From Pseudomonadales bacterium (GTDB lineage Bacteria; Pseudomonadota; Gammaproteobacteria; Pseudomonadales; Azotimanducaceae): a DNA stretch of 64,000 nucleotides. Positions within the stretch are counted from its first letter, which is position 1, and each line of letters begins with the position of its first letter. The stretch covers positions 57,927 through 121,926 of the forward strand of contig JANQKS010000131.1 of NCBI GenBank assembly GCA_028281005.1, read 5' to 3'. The notes under the pieces are model-generated. The model made no database searches. It saw only the letters and a list, made by a program, of their open reading frames with translations, and was not told the origin of the DNA. Shown one piece after another: positions 26,793 through 40,383 of the stretch. The position numbers were made by a program, and so were the translations under genes.

Positions 26793-27583
26793 TTGATGGT
26801 CGCGCCATCGTTGATACCAGTGCCGTCATCGGTGAAGGTGTGTCGATCGGACCTTGGAGCATCATCGGACCTGGCGTAGAGCTGGGTGACCATGTAGAAG
26901 TTGCCAGCCATGTGGTCATTAAAGGCCCCACCAAAATTGGCCCCGGCAGCAAGGTGTTTCAGTTTGCGACCGTGGGCGAAGATACCCCAGCGTTTGCCTT
27001 CGAAGGGGAAGAAACATTTTGCGAAATTGGCGCTAACACCGTCATCCGTGAAGGGGTGACGATTCACCGGGGCATGGCCAAGGGTGGTATCGGACGCACG
27101 GTGGTGGGTGATCATTGTCTGCTGATGGCATACGTGCACGTTGGCCACGATTGTGTGGTGGGGAATCATGTAGTGATGGCCAACAACGCTTCCCTGGCGG
27201 GCCATGTCACAGTGGGCGACTACGCCAACTTTGGTGGCTACAGCGGGATTCCGCAATTCCGCAGCATCGGCGCCTATACCCACATCGCAGCGATGAGTTT
27301 GGTGCTAAAAGATGTGCCAGCCTATATGACGGTGAGTGGTAATCCCGCGGTGGCCTTGGGGCTAAATCTGGAAGGCATGAAGCGTCGGGGTTACGCGAAA
27401 GAAACCATGCAGGCGATGCGTGATGCTCACCGTACGGTTTACCGCCGCGGTTTAACTGTAAAAGACGCTTTGGCCGAATTGGCACAGGCGCGCCAAGCGT
27501 TTGCCGAGGTAGACATTTTTGCTGCTTCTATAGAGGCCTCTGAATGGGGCATTATCCGCGGCCGCGGCACCACCAAGGACTAG
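26789..27583 (+). CDS. lpxA: UDP-N-acetylglucosamine O-acyltransferase LpxA
   Basis: LpxA performs the first step of lipid A synthesis, moving a 3-hydroxyacyl chain to UDP-GlcNAc. The 264-residue protein (262 in E. coli) is a left-handed beta helix; the catalytic His lies in MAYVHVGHDCVVGNHVVM. The ATG at 26789 overlaps fabZ by four bases; the longer open frame from 26753 is not conserved. The helical C-terminus contains GMKRRGYAKETMQAMRDAHR. Confidence 0.96.
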   Translation: MIDGRAIVDTSAVIGEGVSIGPWSIIGPGVELGDHVEVASHVVIKGPTKIGPGSKVFQFATVGEDTPAFAFEGEETFCEIGANTVIREGVTIHRGMAKGGIGRTVVGDHCLLMAYVHVGHDCVVGNHVVMANNASLAGHVTVGDYANFGGYSGIPQFRSIGAYTHIAAMSLVLKDVPAYMTVSGNPAVALGLNLEGMKRRGYAKETMQAMRDAHRTVYRRGLTVKDALAELAQARQAFAEVDIFAASIEASEWGIIRGRGTTKD

Positions 27584-27641
27584 CGGTCACCTGCGCTAAG
27601 TCCATCGCAAGACCTGGTCGGAGCAGAGCGGAAGGCGCGCC

Positions 27642-28838
27642 GTGTCGTTAACCCTCGGTATGCTTGCGGGGGAGGCTTCCGGCGACAACCTGGGCGCCGG
27701 CCTTATGCAAGCTTTGCGTGAACAAATCACGCGTGAACAAGCGCTGCGGCAGCAAAACACAGCTGTCCACCCCGAGGATATTGAATTTGTTGGCGTCGGC
27801 GGACCCCGGATGCAGGCCCAGGGTTTACAAAGTATTGCCAGCATCGAAGAGTTGGCGGTGAATGGGTTTCGCGAACCCATTCTGAAACTACCGCAGTTGT
27901 TGGCTCTGCTACGTCGATTGATCCGCGAAATGCAAGCCGCAGAAGTGGATGCCTTTATCGGCATTGATTTTAATGTGTTTAACTTTTTGTTAGAAGCGCG
28001 CTTGAAGAAGCGCGGCATTAAAACTGCCCACTACGTCAGCCCTTCCGTTTATGCCTGGCGCGCAGGGCGCACCAAGCGGGTTGCCAAGAGCGCTGACTTA
28101 CTGCTGTGTTTGTACCCCTTTGAGCCGGACTTTTACGCCGGTCTAGATGTGCAAGCAGAGTTTGTTGGCCACCCGCTGGCGGACGAAATAGACCTCAGCG
28201 CCGGCGATGATGACGCCAAATTGTCTGCACGCAGCGCGTTGGGATTGGCTGCGCAGAGTACGGTCTTAGCGCTGCTGCCCGGCAGCCGTAACAGCGAAGT
28301 CAGTTTGATGATTGAGCCGTTCTTGGCGGCGGCGGAGCTATTCAGCGCCGCGCATGATGCAGTCGAAGTGGTCATCCCCTGTCTACGCCCGCCAATTCGC
28401 GCTCGAGTGGGCAAGGCCCTCGAAAATCACAGCAGCCTCGACGTTACCCTCTATGACGGCAATGCCCGCCAAGCCTTGGTGGCGTCGGACGTTGCTCTGG
28501 TGAAGTCCGGCACCAGCACGCTAGAGGCGATGTTGTTACATCGACCGATGGTGGTGAGTTATCGCCTCGGCGCCATGAGTTATCAGTTGGCCAAGCGGGT
28601 CGTGCGTACGCCGCATGTGGCGTTACCCAATATTCTTGCCGGTAGACGTCTGATCCCCGAGTTGATCCAGGAGCAGGCCACGCCGGCGGCGCTGGTGGGC
28701 GCTTTGGCGGACGAGCTTCTGCGCGCGCGCCAAGACAGCGGCTACCAGCGAGTGTTTTTGGACTTACATGAGAAATTACGCCAAGGCGCAGATACCAAGG
28801 CCGCGGCGGCCGTGTTAAGGTTGCTGTCTTCAACCTAG
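27642..28838 (+). CDS. lpxB: Lipid-A-disaccharide synthase LpxB
   Basis: LpxB joins lipid X and UDP-diacylglucosamine to form the lipid A disaccharide. Motifs include LAGEASGDNLGAGLM, HYVSPSVYAWR, LLPGSRNSEV and VKSGTSTLEAMLL. The start is GTG 27642, giving 398 residues against 382 in E. coli. Most of the difference is an extra Gln/Arg-rich stretch of about 17 residues (28-46) between the first helix and FVGVGGPRM. It follows lpxA by 58 bases. Confidence 0.95.
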   Translation: MSLTLGMLAGEASGDNLGAGLMQALREQITREQALRQQNTAVHPEDIEFVGVGGPRMQAQGLQSIASIEELAVNGFREPILKLPQLLALLRRLIREMQAAEVDAFIGIDFNVFNFLLEARLKKRGIKTAHYVSPSVYAWRAGRTKRVAKSADLLLCLYPFEPDFYAGLDVQAEFVGHPLADEIDLSAGDDDAKLSARSALGLAAQSTVLALLPGSRNSEVSLMIEPFLAAAELFSAAHDAVEVVIPCLRPPIRARVGKALENHSSLDVTLYDGNARQALVASDVALVKSGTSTLEAMLLHRPMVVSYRLGAMSYQLAKRVVRTPHVALPNILAGRRLIPELIQEQATPAALVGALADELLRARQDSGYQRVFLDLHEKLRQGADTKAAAAVLRLLSST

Positions 28839-28894
28839 TTATCAAGTGGTTTGAGCACTAGTCTCCAGTTCCAACTAACCAGCACCTGGAAAGC

Positions 28895-29554
28895 GTGGCA
28901 CAACAACAGCAGGCAGCGGCTTCAGCACACCCGTCGGCGACACAAATTTTGTTGTTTGACGGTGACGTTCCACCCTGGCGCCAAGCGCGTCATGCTGGCG
29001 TAGACGAAGTAGGCATTGGGCCTTTGGCCGGTCCGGTGGTAGCGGCCGCGGTGTTGCTGCCTCCCGATTTACAACTTGAAGCGCTCACCGACTCCAAACT
29101 GCTCTCTCACAGCAAGCGGGAGGAATTAGCGGCAACCTTGCGCCGTGAAGCCATTGCTTGGGCGTTGGGTTGGGCCAGCGAACGCGAGGTGGATGAGCTC
29201 AACGTGTTACGCGCAAGCCATGTAGCCATGCAACGGGCGGTGGCCGATTTGGCCCCGGAACCCAGCATGGTATGGGTCGATGGCAACAAAACCCCAGCTC
29301 TGCCTATGCCGAGTGTGGCCGTGGTGAAGGGTGATCGCTTGGTGCCGCAAATCAGCGCAGCTTCCATTCTTGCGAAAGTAGCGCGGGATCAGTACATGGT
29401 GGATCTTGATGAAAACTGCCCCGGCTATGGATTTGCAAAACACAAGGGTTATCCCACCAAGGCGCATTTGTCCGCGTTGGCGGACCTGGGCGCGTCGCCC
29501 CATCATCGGGTGAGTTTTGCGCCGGTGCGCAAAGTGCTGGAGGCAGTGGTATGA
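28895..29554 (+). CDS. rnhB: Ribonuclease HII with altered GRG motif
   Basis: RNase HII cuts 5' of single ribonucleotides embedded in DNA. The acidic residues are present: Asp37 and Glu38 in GVDEVG, Asp in [10 protein letters not shown] and Asp in KVARDQYM, and the substrate tyrosine is in [12 protein letters not shown]. However, the family's GRG motif, which contacts the ribonucleotide junction, reads Gly-Ile-Gly (residue 41; codons GGC ATT GGG). The GTG start at 28895 gives 219 residues with a longer N-terminus than E. coli. dnaE overlaps the stop by four bases. Confidence 0.93.
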   Translation: MAQQQQAAASAHPSATQILLFDGDVPPWRQARHAGVDEVGIGPLAGPVVAAAVLLPPDLQLEALTDSKLLSHSKREELAATLRREAIAWALGWASEREVDELNVLRASHVAMQRAVADLAPEPSMVWVDGNKTPALPMPSVAVVKGDRLVPQISAASILAKVARDQYMVDLDENCPGYGFAKHKGYPTKAHLSALADLGASPHHRVSFAPVRKVLEAVV

Positions 29555-32500
29555 CCGAGGTCACTGCTGTACCCAGCTTTGTGCATCTACATGTGCACAG
29601 TGAGTTTTCCTTAAGCGATAGCCTGCTGAAAGTTAAAGGTCTCGTAAGTGCGGTTGCAGACCAGGGTGCGCCCGCGGTGGCACTCACTGATGCCGGTAAC
29701 CTGTTTGCCTTGGTCAAGTTTTACGAGAACTGTCTAGCCCGAGGCGTCAAACCCATTCTTGGGGTAGAGCTTAAGGTGGTGGCGGGAGACCCCCAGAGCA
29801 ACCCCGGCGAACGGGTGGTGTTGCTGGCCATGAACCAGCAAGGGTACGCCAATCTCATCAAATTGGTATCAGACAGCTACACCGCGGTGCCACTACGCGG
29901 CGTGTTGTCAGAAGAGCAAGTGTTTGCCCACCAGGCCGGGCTCATTGTCCTCTCCGGTGGTGTGTTTGGTCACTTGTGGCACTTGGCGGGGAGCAGTGAT
30001 AACGACGCGCTGTTACAGCGCGCGCGGCGTTGGCAGCAACACTTCGGCGATCGCTATTACATTGAACTCACCCGCACGGGCCGCGCTGATGAAGAAGATG
30101 TACTGCACCGTTTGATTGAGGTGGCGCGGCAATTGGGCCTAGGTGTTGTGGCCAGCAACGACGTCTGTTTTGACCAAGCCGCAGACTTCGAAGCGCATGA
30201 GACTCGGGTTTGCATCCATGAAAGCCGTACCCTGGATGATCCCCGCCGCGAAAGAAACTACAGCGCCCAACAATACCTACGTACTGCGGCGGAAATGCAG
30301 GCGCTGTTTGCGGATATTCCCCAGGCTTTGCAAAACACCGTAGAGATCGCCAAACGCTGCAACGTGCCGGTCAATTTGGGCACTTATTATCTGCCCGATT
30401 ACCCGATTCCCGAGTCCGAAACGCCGGAGAGCTTCTTACGCCTAACCGCACGGCAAGGTTTGCAAAAACGTTTAGACACTCGCGGCATGTTGGCCGAAGA
30501 AGCTACCCGCGAAGACTACGATGCGCGTCTGGAATTTGAGCTGGACGTCATTAACCAGATGGGTTTTGCCGGCTACTTTCTGATTGTGATGGAGTTTATT
30601 GCCTGGGCCAAAGATAACCGCATCCCAGTGGGCCCCGGTCGTGGTTCCGGCGCCGGTTCTTTAGTGGCCTATGTGCTTGGCATTACGGATCTTGATCCGC
30701 TGCAATACGACCTGCTGTTCGAGCGTTTCCTGAACCCGGAAAGGGTGTCTATGCCTGATTTTGATGTGGACTTCTGTATGGAAGGGCGCGACAAGGTCAT
30801 CACCCACGTGAGTGAGCGTTACGGTCATGACGCGGTTAGCCAAATCATCACGTTCGGTACCATGGCTGCAAAAGCGGTGGTGCGCGATGTTGCCCGGGTA
30901 CAAGGCAAACCCTACGGCTTGGCGGATAAATTGTCCAAGCTGATTCCTTTTGAAGTCGGCATGACGCTGCACAAAGCCATGGATGAAAGCGCTGAACTCA
31001 AAGAGTTTGTTGAGACAAACGAAGAGGTTGGCGAAATTATGGACATGGCGTACAAGCTGGAAGGCATTGTGCGCAATGTGGGCCGTCACGCCGGTGGCGT
31101 GGTCATAGCACCCAGCGCATTGACTGATTTTGTGCCGCTGTATACGGAAGAACTGGGCGGCAGCTTGGTCTCCCAATTCGACAAAGACGACGTTGAGCGC
31201 GCGGGTCTGGTGAAGTTTGATTTTCTTGGCCTGAAAACGCTGACCATCATTGATTGGACAGTGGACGCCATCAACGCCGCCCGCGGCGCTGAAGAGACCC
31301 CGCTGGACATCGATCATATCCCGCTGGATGACAATGGCGCCTACGAGTTGTTACGGCGCGCCGAAACCACTGCGGTGTTCCAGTTGGAATCCCGCGGCAT
31401 GAAAGAGCTCATCAGCAAACTTAAACCCGACCGTATCGATGACATCATTGCGCTGGTTGCGATCTTCCGTCCGGGGCCGCTGCAGTCTGGGGCCGATGCG
31501 GACTACATCAATCGTAAACACGGCAAAGAAGCCGTCGTCTACCCGCACCCGAAGCTGGAGCCGGTGCTGGAAGGCACCTACGGGGTGGTGCTGTACCAAG
31601 AGCAGGTGATGCAGATTGCCCAGGAGTTGGCCGGTTTTAGCCTTGGCCAGGCAGACTTGCTGCGGCGTGCCATGGGTAAGAAAAAGCCGGAAGAAATGGC
31701 GCGGGTGCGGGAACAGTTTCTTACCGGGACCGGCGAGCGCGGGGTGGATGCCACGCTGGCTAATGAGATCTTTGATCTGATGGAGAAATTTGCCGGCTAC
31801 GCGTTTAACAAATCCCACTCGGCTACGTATGCCGTGGTGAGTTTTCAAACCGCCTGGTTGAAGGCCCATTACCCGGCGGAATTTATGGCCGCAAACCTGT
31901 CGGCGGAGATGCACAACATTGACCGGGTGGTGGTGTTGATCGACGAAGTGCGGCACATGCAGGTGCCGCTGTTACCGCCGAGCATCAACATCAGTGAATT
32001 CCGCTTCTCTGTGCAAAATGACAGCATCATCTACGGCCTCGGCGCAGTGCGGGGTGTGGGTGAGGGGCCGGTAGAGGCCATCGTTGCTGCGCGCGACCAG
32101 GGCGCCTTTACTGACCTATACGATTTTTGCCGCCGCGTTGGCTCCAAAAAAGTGAACAAGCGGGTCCACGAAGCGCTGATTGCCGCGGGCGCCTTGGATG
32201 AATTTGCCTATCCCGGTGAAGACTTAAATGCGACCCGCGCGCGCCTGCGCGCCAATTTGAACTATGCGTTGCAGAGCGCGGAGCAGCAGGCACGTAACGC
32301 GGAAGCGGGCATGAGTGACATGTTTGGCGGCATGGAAGTTCAAGTTGAACCTGAAACCGTGTGCGAAGAGCGCACTGCACAAGCGCTCACCAGCCGCGAA
32401 CGGTTGCAGGGTGAGAAAGAAGCATTGGGCCTGTATCTCACTGGGCATCCGATACAAGAATATGAAGAGGAACTGCGGTTTTTCGCCAAACGCCGCATCG

Positions 32501-33042
32501 GTGAGTTACGGGTAGAGAAGAAGGCGCAGTGGGTCAGCGGCATGGTCGTGAATACGCGAGTGATGAAAAGCCGCCGTGGGGCACCGATGTGTTTCCTGGT
32601 GCTGGATGATCGCAGCGCGCGCATCGAAGTCTCTCTGTTTCCGGAAGCGTACGAACAATATGGCCGTAAGGTGGCTAAGGACGAGCTGCTCATTATCGAA
32701 GGAGAAGTCCAGGCGGATGACTTTTCCGGTGGTTTGTCTTTGCGCGCGGAGAAGGTCTATAGCATTGCCGAGGCGCGACAGAAATTCAGTGAAGGGGTGG
32801 TGATTGATTTTCGCAGCCACCAATTGCCGGAAGATTTTGGGCCGCGCCTAAAACAAGTCATCACCCCCCATCGTGCCCACGCCGACGGCTGCCCCATTGC
32901 CGTGTGGTACGCGCAAGAATCCGCCCAAGCGCGCATTCACCTCGGTGAAGATTGGCAAGTGCTGGCCAACGACGACCTGCTGGCATCGCTAAATGCAGAG
33001 TTCCAGGGCTGCGTGCGTTTGGATTACACCGCCGGCACCTGA
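29551..33042 (+). CDS. dnaE: DNA polymerase III subunit alpha
   Basis: DnaE is the replicative polymerase subunit. The 1163-residue protein (1160 in E. coli) has an N-terminal PHP domain ([18 protein letters not shown]), the polymerase catalytic aspartates in [44 protein letters not shown] clamp region ([15 protein letters not shown]), a helix-hairpin-helix and a C-terminal OB fold. ATG 29551 overlaps rnhB. accA usually follows; here tilS begins 13 bases on. Confidence 0.97.
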   Translation: MTEVTAVPSFVHLHVHSEFSLSDSLLKVKGLVSAVADQGAPAVALTDAGNLFALVKFYENCLARGVKPILGVELKVVAGDPQSNPGERVVLLAMNQQGYANLIKLVSDSYTAVPLRGVLSEEQVFAHQAGLIVLSGGVFGHLWHLAGSSDNDALLQRARRWQQHFGDRYYIELTRTGRADEEDVLHRLIEVARQLGLGVVASNDVCFDQAADFEAHETRVCIHESRTLDDPRRERNYSAQQYLRTAAEMQALFADIPQALQNTVEIAKRCNVPVNLGTYYLPDYPIPESETPESFLRLTARQGLQKRLDTRGMLAEEATREDYDARLEFELDVINQMGFAGYFLIVMEFIAWAKDNRIPVGPGRGSGAGSLVAYVLGITDLDPLQYDLLFERFLNPERVSMPDFDVDFCMEGRDKVITHVSERYGHDAVSQIITFGTMAAKAVVRDVARVQGKPYGLADKLSKLIPFEVGMTLHKAMDESAELKEFVETNEEVGEIMDMAYKLEGIVRNVGRHAGGVVIAPSALTDFVPLYTEELGGSLVSQFDKDDVERAGLVKFDFLGLKTLTIIDWTVDAINAARGAEETPLDIDHIPLDDNGAYELLRRAETTAVFQLESRGMKELISKLKPDRIDDIIALVAIFRPGPLQSGADADYINRKHGKEAVVYPHPKLEPVLEGTYGVVLYQEQVMQIAQELAGFSLGQADLLRRAMGKKKPEEMARVREQFLTGTGERGVDATLANEIFDLMEKFAGYAFNKSHSATYAVVSFQTAWLKAHYPAEFMAANLSAEMHNIDRVVVLIDEVRHMQVPLLPPSINISEFRFSVQNDSIIYGLGAVRGVGEGPVEAIVAARDQGAFTDLYDFCRRVGSKKVNKRVHEALIAAGALDEFAYPGEDLNATRARLRANLNYALQSAEQQARNAEAGMSDMFGGMEVQVEPETVCEERTAQALTSRERLQGEKEALGLYLTGHPIQEYEEELRFFAKRRIGELRVEKKAQWVSGMVVNTRVMKSRRGAPMCFLVLDDRSARIEVSLFPEAYEQYGRKVAKDELLIIEGEVQADDFSGGLSLRAEKVYSIAEARQKFSEGVVIDFRSHQLPEDFGPRLKQVITPHRAHADGCPIAVWYAQESAQARIHLGEDWQVLANDDLLASLNAEFQGCVRLDYTAGT

Positions 33043-33055
33043 GCGGTTTGCCTAA

Positions 33056-34396
33056 ATGGACCACAAGCACCAGGAGGTTCAGCATACGGACCTGATTGAG
33101 CAGCGGGTGCGCGCCTGTTTGCTCAGCCACACACACAACGCCACGCTAAACCGCATACTGGTGGGATTTAGCGGTGGGGCGGATTCCACCGCTTTGTTGG
33201 TGGCGGCAGCCAGGGTAATTGCCGCAGACTTTCCTGGCCAACTGGAACTGCTGGCGTTACATATTCACCACGGCCTGCAAGCTGCTGCCGATGATTGGCA
33301 AGCTCACTGCACTCGGGTGTGCAAACGGCTCGGCGTCACTTTGCACTGTGAGCAGGTGGCGGTCGCCAGGCAAGGTAATGTGGAGGCCAACGCCCGCCAA
33401 CAACGTTACGCGCAGTTTGCCCGCCTCAGTGATGCCGGGACGCTGCTGTTGCTTGGCCATCACCAGCACGATCAATCTGAAACCATCCTCTATCGTCTGT
33501 TTCAAGGCCGTGGGGTGTTACCCATGCGCGGTGAAGGTGCGGTGGGTGAAGGTCGATTTGCGCGTCCGCTGCTGAGCGTGCCGCCAACGGTGCTGCGTGA
33601 ATACCTGCAGCGCTTGGACGTGCCCTGGGTGGAAGACCACAGCAACACCGATGTGCGACTGACGCGTAACTTTCTGCGTCACGAAGTGGTGCCTTTACTA
33701 TCTCGACACTGGCGCGAACTCCATCAGGCGCTGCTGCGCGTAGGACGTGCGCAAGCGGCGGCGCAGACCGCGCTGGAATACCAGCTATCCCGGCTACCTG
33801 ATACCGTCCCCTTGGCGGACTTGCCCCAAGGCGCGGCTGCGGTGGCCTGGCTGCGGGCCTATTTACATGGCCGCGGCGTGTATGGCGTATCCGACAAAGC
33901 GTTGGTTGAGTTTACCGAGCAGTTGGGTGCCGCCGAGCGGGCACATTGTGATTGTGGCGATGGCCGCTCGCTGCGCAGCTACGACGGGATGCTACATTTT
34001 GTGGCGCCCGTGCGACCTGCCTCAGTAGGCCGTGTGAGCATTGCGGTGGGAGAAAGTGTTGCGCTTGACGGCGGCACCTTGGCGTTAAACCCTACAGATA
34101 CGCTGGGTCCGGGGGTGATGTGTTGTTACGGGCGATTGCAAATTGGCTATCGCGCAGGCGGCGAGCGCGTGCAAATGAAGGGTTTTAGCAAATCCCTCAA
34201 GCAGCTGTTTGCCGAAGCCCGTGTCCCCACCTGGCAGCGAGATTACTACCCTTTACTGTTCGACGGTGATGAGTTGGTGTGTGTGCCAAATCTGGCGGTG
34301 GCAGCGTCGCGTCAAAGCGATGATCGCGCGCGTGCGCTTACGGCTGGCGAGCCGAGCCCGGGACAGTTTTGTGTGGCCGTTTGGGCGCCAAACTGA
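33056..34396 (+). CDS. tilS: tRNA(Ile)-lysidine synthase TilS
   Basis: TilS converts C34 of tRNA-Ile(CAU) to lysidine so that it reads AUA. The N-terminal PP-loop motif FSGGADSTALLVAA binds ATP; GHHQHDQSETILYRLFQGRG and RPLLSVPPTVLREYL follow; the C-terminal domain includes YRAGGERVQMKG and KSLKQLFAEARVPTWQRD. The 446-residue length is typical of the long form. It is separated from pyrG by a 209-base gap holding a promoter. Confidence 0.95.
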   Translation: MDHKHQEVQHTDLIEQRVRACLLSHTHNATLNRILVGFSGGADSTALLVAAARVIAADFPGQLELLALHIHHGLQAAADDWQAHCTRVCKRLGVTLHCEQVAVARQGNVEANARQQRYAQFARLSDAGTLLLLGHHQHDQSETILYRLFQGRGVLPMRGEGAVGEGRFARPLLSVPPTVLREYLQRLDVPWVEDHSNTDVRLTRNFLRHEVVPLLSRHWRELHQALLRVGRAQAAAQTALEYQLSRLPDTVPLADLPQGAAAVAWLRAYLHGRGVYGVSDKALVEFTEQLGAAERAHCDCGDGRSLRSYDGMLHFVAPVRPASVGRVSIAVGESVALDGGTLALNPTDTLGPGVMCCYGRLQIGYRAGGERVQMKGFSKSLKQLFAEARVPTWQRDYYPLLFDGDELVCVPNLAVAASRQSDDRARALTAGEPSPGQFCVAVWAPN

Positions 34397-34476
34397 GGGC
34401 TCGCCCCATACTTTACTTAAGCTTTGCCCATGCTGTGTAAGTGCCTATCTGGGGGCAAGAAAAATGTGCTTCGCAA

Positions 34477-34505
34477 TTGAGCTTGGTAAAGGCTTTTGCT
34501 ATCTT
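34477..34505 (+). promoter_or_regulatory. Predicted sigma-70 promoter of pyrG
   Basis: TTGAGC (34477-34482) and TATCTT (34500-34505) are spaced by 17 bases and point to pyrG, leaving a leader of about 95 bases. The 209-base tilS-pyrG gap holds no gene. I did not find a strong attenuator hairpin in it. Confidence 0.5.
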
Positions 34506-34596
34506 GCAATCCCATCTTGAGTGAGCCGCTCACGGCTTAATTTTGCGTTTCGAAGCCACCCCTAACCGGGTCTGAGAAAGCTACAAACGCGAGTGA

Positions 34597-36258
<1,662 letters not shown>

Positions 36259-36292
36259 TCGCCGCTAGGCGCTAACAGCAGGAGTTTGCTTT

Positions 36293-37129
36293 ATGCAATT
36301 GTGCGGTTTTGAAGTTGGTGAAGACCAACCTCTATTTATCATTTCAGGGCCCTGTGTCATTGAATCGGAAGCCATGGCGATGCGCACCGCGACGGAACTC
36401 AAACGCGTCGCTGAAGCGGTGGGTGTGCCGTTCATCTACAAGAGTTCTTTTGACAAAGCCAACCGCTCATCGTTGGACAGTTATCGCGGCCCTGGCATTG
36501 CTGAGGGTTTGCGTATCCTCGACAAGGTGCGCACCGACTTAGACTTGCCGGTGTTGACCGACGTACATGAGGACACCCCATTGGATGAGGTGGCGGATGT
36601 TGTAGATGTATTGCAGACCCCCGCGTTCCTGTGTCGACAAACCAATTTTATTGTCAATGTCTGTGCCCAAGGCAAACCGGTCAACATCAAAAAGGGTCAG
36701 TTCTTGGCCCCCCTGGACATGCTGCAGGTAGCAAACAAAGCGCGCTCAGCGGGTAATCAGCAGATTATGGTGTGCGAACGCGGCGTCAGTTTTGGTTACA
36801 ACAATTTGGTTTCCGATATGCGTAGCCTCTCCTGGATGCGCCAAACCGAATGCCCGGTGGTATACGACGCTACCCATTCCGTGCAAATGCCGGGTGGTTT
36901 GGGGCACGCGTCATCGGGTAACCGCGAGATGGTGCCGGTGTTAGCCCGTGCGGCGGTGGCGGCAGGGGTGGCGGGCGTTTTCATGGAATCACACCCGGAT
37001 CCGGCACAAGCGCTGTCAGACGGACCGAACTCGTGGCCGTTGGCGATGATGCAAGATCTGTTGAGCCAACTGAAAGCCATCGATGACTTGGTGAAATCGC
37101 AACCGATGTTAGAAGATCAGTTAAATTGA
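36293..37129 (+). CDS. kdsA: 3-deoxy-8-phosphooctulonate (KDO-8-P) synthase
   Basis: KdsA condenses phosphoenolpyruvate and arabinose-5-phosphate to KDO-8-P for the lipopolysaccharide inner core. The TIM-barrel protein of 278 residues has [42 protein letters not shown] and [24 protein letters not shown] ribosome site precedes the ATG. Together with lpxA, lpxB and lpxD it indicates full LPS production. Confidence 0.97.
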   Translation: MQLCGFEVGEDQPLFIISGPCVIESEAMAMRTATELKRVAEAVGVPFIYKSSFDKANRSSLDSYRGPGIAEGLRILDKVRTDLDLPVLTDVHEDTPLDEVADVVDVLQTPAFLCRQTNFIVNVCAQGKPVNIKKGQFLAPLDMLQVANKARSAGNQQIMVCERGVSFGYNNLVSDMRSLSWMRQTECPVVYDATHSVQMPGGLGHASSGNREMVPVLARAAVAAGVAGVFMESHPDPAQALSDGPNSWPLAMMQDLLSQLKAIDDLVKSQPMLEDQLN

Positions 37130-37145
37130 AGCGAGTGGTGAATAA

Positions 37146-38438
<1,293 letters not shown>

Positions 38439-38474
38439 CGGCGAAGTAGTGCTCATGGTTGGATGGTACCGCGC

Positions 38475-38753
38475 ATGAAGTGGCTGGTGGCCACCGCGCT
38501 GTTGATCCTGCTGTGGCTGCAATATGGGCTATGGTTTGGACAGTCGGGTCACTTTGCCCAGGAACGCATGCGCGCTCAGTTGCATCAGCAGGAACAACGG
38601 GTCGAAGTCCTCAAGCAACGTAACCGTATTCTTACCGCTGAGGTGTTGGCATTGAAACAAGACCGCAGCGTGCTCGAAGCCCGCGCGCGTCGTGATCTGG
38701 GGATGGTGAAACGCGGTGAAGTGTTTTATTTGGTGCCGCAGCCGGAACTGTGA
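38475..38753 (+). CDS. ftsB: Cell division protein FtsB
   Basis: FtsB is a bitopic divisome protein that pairs with FtsL and FtsQ. The 92-residue product has one membrane segment followed at once by a coiled coil, with the family features LLWLQYGLWFGQSG, RNRILTAEVLALK and ARRDLGMVKRGEVFYLV. ATG 38475 matches the conserved N-terminus; an ATG at 38463 would add four residues. Its TGA overlaps the GTG start of truD. In most gammaproteobacteria ispD and ispF follow ftsB; here there is no room for them. Confidence 0.94.
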   Translation: MKWLVATALLILLWLQYGLWFGQSGHFAQERMRAQLHQQEQRVEVLKQRNRILTAEVLALKQDRSVLEARARRDLGMVKRGEVFYLVPQPEL

Positions 38754-39721
38754 AGCACGTACTCCAGGTCATGTCCCCACCTCTAGTCCACATCAAGTCT
38801 TCCGTTGCTGCCTGGCGGGTCCATGAAGATTTGCAATTACCTTTTGCAGGGCACGGTGAACACGCCTACTTTTACGTGGAAAAGCAGAATCTGAACACGC
38901 TGGATGTGGCGCGTGCTCTGGCGCAAGCCTGCCGCGTTGGGCTAGCGCAGATTGGCTATGCGGGGTTAAAAGACAAACAGGCGGTCACACGCCAATGGTT
39001 CAGCGTGCCGTATCCCCAAGATAGATGGCCGTTGCAGCAATCTTGTTTTGCGGCGGATACGACTGTCCGTTGCCTAGAATTCCAACGCCATACCCATAAG
39101 CTGCGCCACGGCGCCCATCGTGCCAACTTGTTCAGCTTGCTATTGCGTGGTGCGCCAGATCCCGGCGCGGATGTCTGGTCGCGCTTGGATGATTGGTTCC
39201 CAAACTATTTTGGCCCGCAACGTGTCTCGCCACAGAATTGCACGGCCGCTCGCCGCTGGCTCACAGACCACGCCGCGCAACGCCAAGCTGGACAGCGCCG
39301 GGGTAAACCGCGTCGCGCCGGACGCCGTGGGTGGCATCTCTCCGTGTTACGCAGCGAGTTATTTAACGCGGTGCTGCAACGCCGCGTGGCACTGGGTAAC
39401 TTCAGCCATGCCATTGCCGGTGATGTAGAGCAAGACGGTATCCCAACGGGTCCGCTGTGGGGTAGGGGGCGTTCACCGGCCACCGCGCAGGCTGCTGAGA
39501 TTGAACGGTGTGCGTTGCAGCCGTATCAAGAAGTTTGTGGGGCGCTGGAGTTTACCGGTGCGCAACAAGGACGCCGCCCGTTGACGCAAAAACCGGGGCG
39601 GTTACAGCACTGTGCACACGCAGACGGCGTAGAACTGAGGTTTGAATTACCGCCGGGTGCCTACGCGACCACTCTGCTGGCGCATCATTTCACCGTTTGC
39701 GATGACAGTAAGCCGACATGA
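38750..39721 (+). CDS. truD: tRNA pseudouridine(13) synthase TruD
   Basis: TruD makes pseudouridine 13 in tRNA-Glu. The catalytic Asp is in [16 protein letters not shown], followed by the family stretches [27 protein letters not shown] [14 protein letters not shown] and [11 protein letters not shown] near the end. The 323 residues are a little shorter than in E. coli (349). GTG 38750 overlaps the ftsB stop by four bases, and pcm overlaps its stop by four bases, so ftsB-truD-pcm is a tightly coupled chain. Confidence 0.94.
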   Translation: MKHVLQVMSPPLVHIKSSVAAWRVHEDLQLPFAGHGEHAYFYVEKQNLNTLDVARALAQACRVGLAQIGYAGLKDKQAVTRQWFSVPYPQDRWPLQQSCFAADTTVRCLEFQRHTHKLRHGAHRANLFSLLLRGAPDPGADVWSRLDDWFPNYFGPQRVSPQNCTAARRWLTDHAAQRQAGQRRGKPRRAGRRGWHLSVLRSELFNAVLQRRVALGNFSHAIAGDVEQDGIPTGPLWGRGRSPATAQAAEIERCALQPYQEVCGALEFTGAQQGRRPLTQKPGRLQHCAHADGVELRFELPPGAYATTLLAHHFTVCDDSKPT

Positions 39722-40383
39722 GCGAAATTAATCTGCAGGGTATCGGCATGACCTCCCAGCGCACCCGGGATCGTCTGGTGGCGCGCCTGCGGGAGCAGGG
39801 GATTAGCGATCCCCAAGTGCTGGCACTGATGGCGGAGATCCCGCGTCATATATTCATTGATGAAGCGCTTGCGCATCGGGCCTATGAAGATACCGCGCTA
39901 CCCATTGGTCACGGTCAGACCATTTCTCAACCCTTTGTGGTGGCGCTGATGACCCAGTTGCTGTTGCAAATGCAACCACGCCGTGTGTTGGAGATTGGCA
40001 CCGGCTGCGGATATCAAACGGCCGTGCTGGCGCGTTTGTGCGACAAAGTGTTCAGTATCGAGCGGGTCGCTGCGTTGTTACCGCGCGCCCAGGAAAACCT
40101 GCGTATGCTCGGCCTGCGAAACGTAATTAGTCAACTGGGTGATGGCTATCAGGGATGGGAAGTACATGCGCCGTTTGATGCAATTATTGTCACTGCGGCA
40201 CCACCGCACATACCACCAAAGCTGTTGGATCAGCTGGCCGAAGGTGGTCGTATGGTGGTGCCAGTGGGCGGCGACGGTGTGCAACGTCTGACCGTCATTG
40301 ACCGCACCGCAAATGGTTGGGAAGAGTCTACCCATGAGGCCGTGCGCTTTGTGCCTCTGCTAACCGGCACAACCACAACCTAA
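39718..40383 (+). CDS. pcm: Protein-L-isoaspartate O-methyltransferase
   Basis: Pcm repairs isoaspartyl residues in aged proteins using SAM. It has the family signature [19 protein letters not shown], the SAM motif [17 protein letters not shown] and [14 protein letters not shown]. Length 221 (208 in E. coli). In E. coli surE lies between truD and pcm; here truD and pcm overlap by four bases, so surE is absent. The next gene starts on the last base of its stop codon. Confidence 0.95.
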   Translation: MSEINLQGIGMTSQRTRDRLVARLREQGISDPQVLALMAEIPRHIFIDEALAHRAYEDTALPIGHGQTISQPFVVALMTQLLLQMQPRRVLEIGTGCGYQTAVLARLCDKVFSIERVAALLPRAQENLRMLGLRNVISQLGDGYQGWEVHAPFDAIIVTAAPPHIPPKLLDQLAEGGRMVVPVGGDGVQRLTVIDRTANGWEESTHEAVRFVPLLTGTTTT

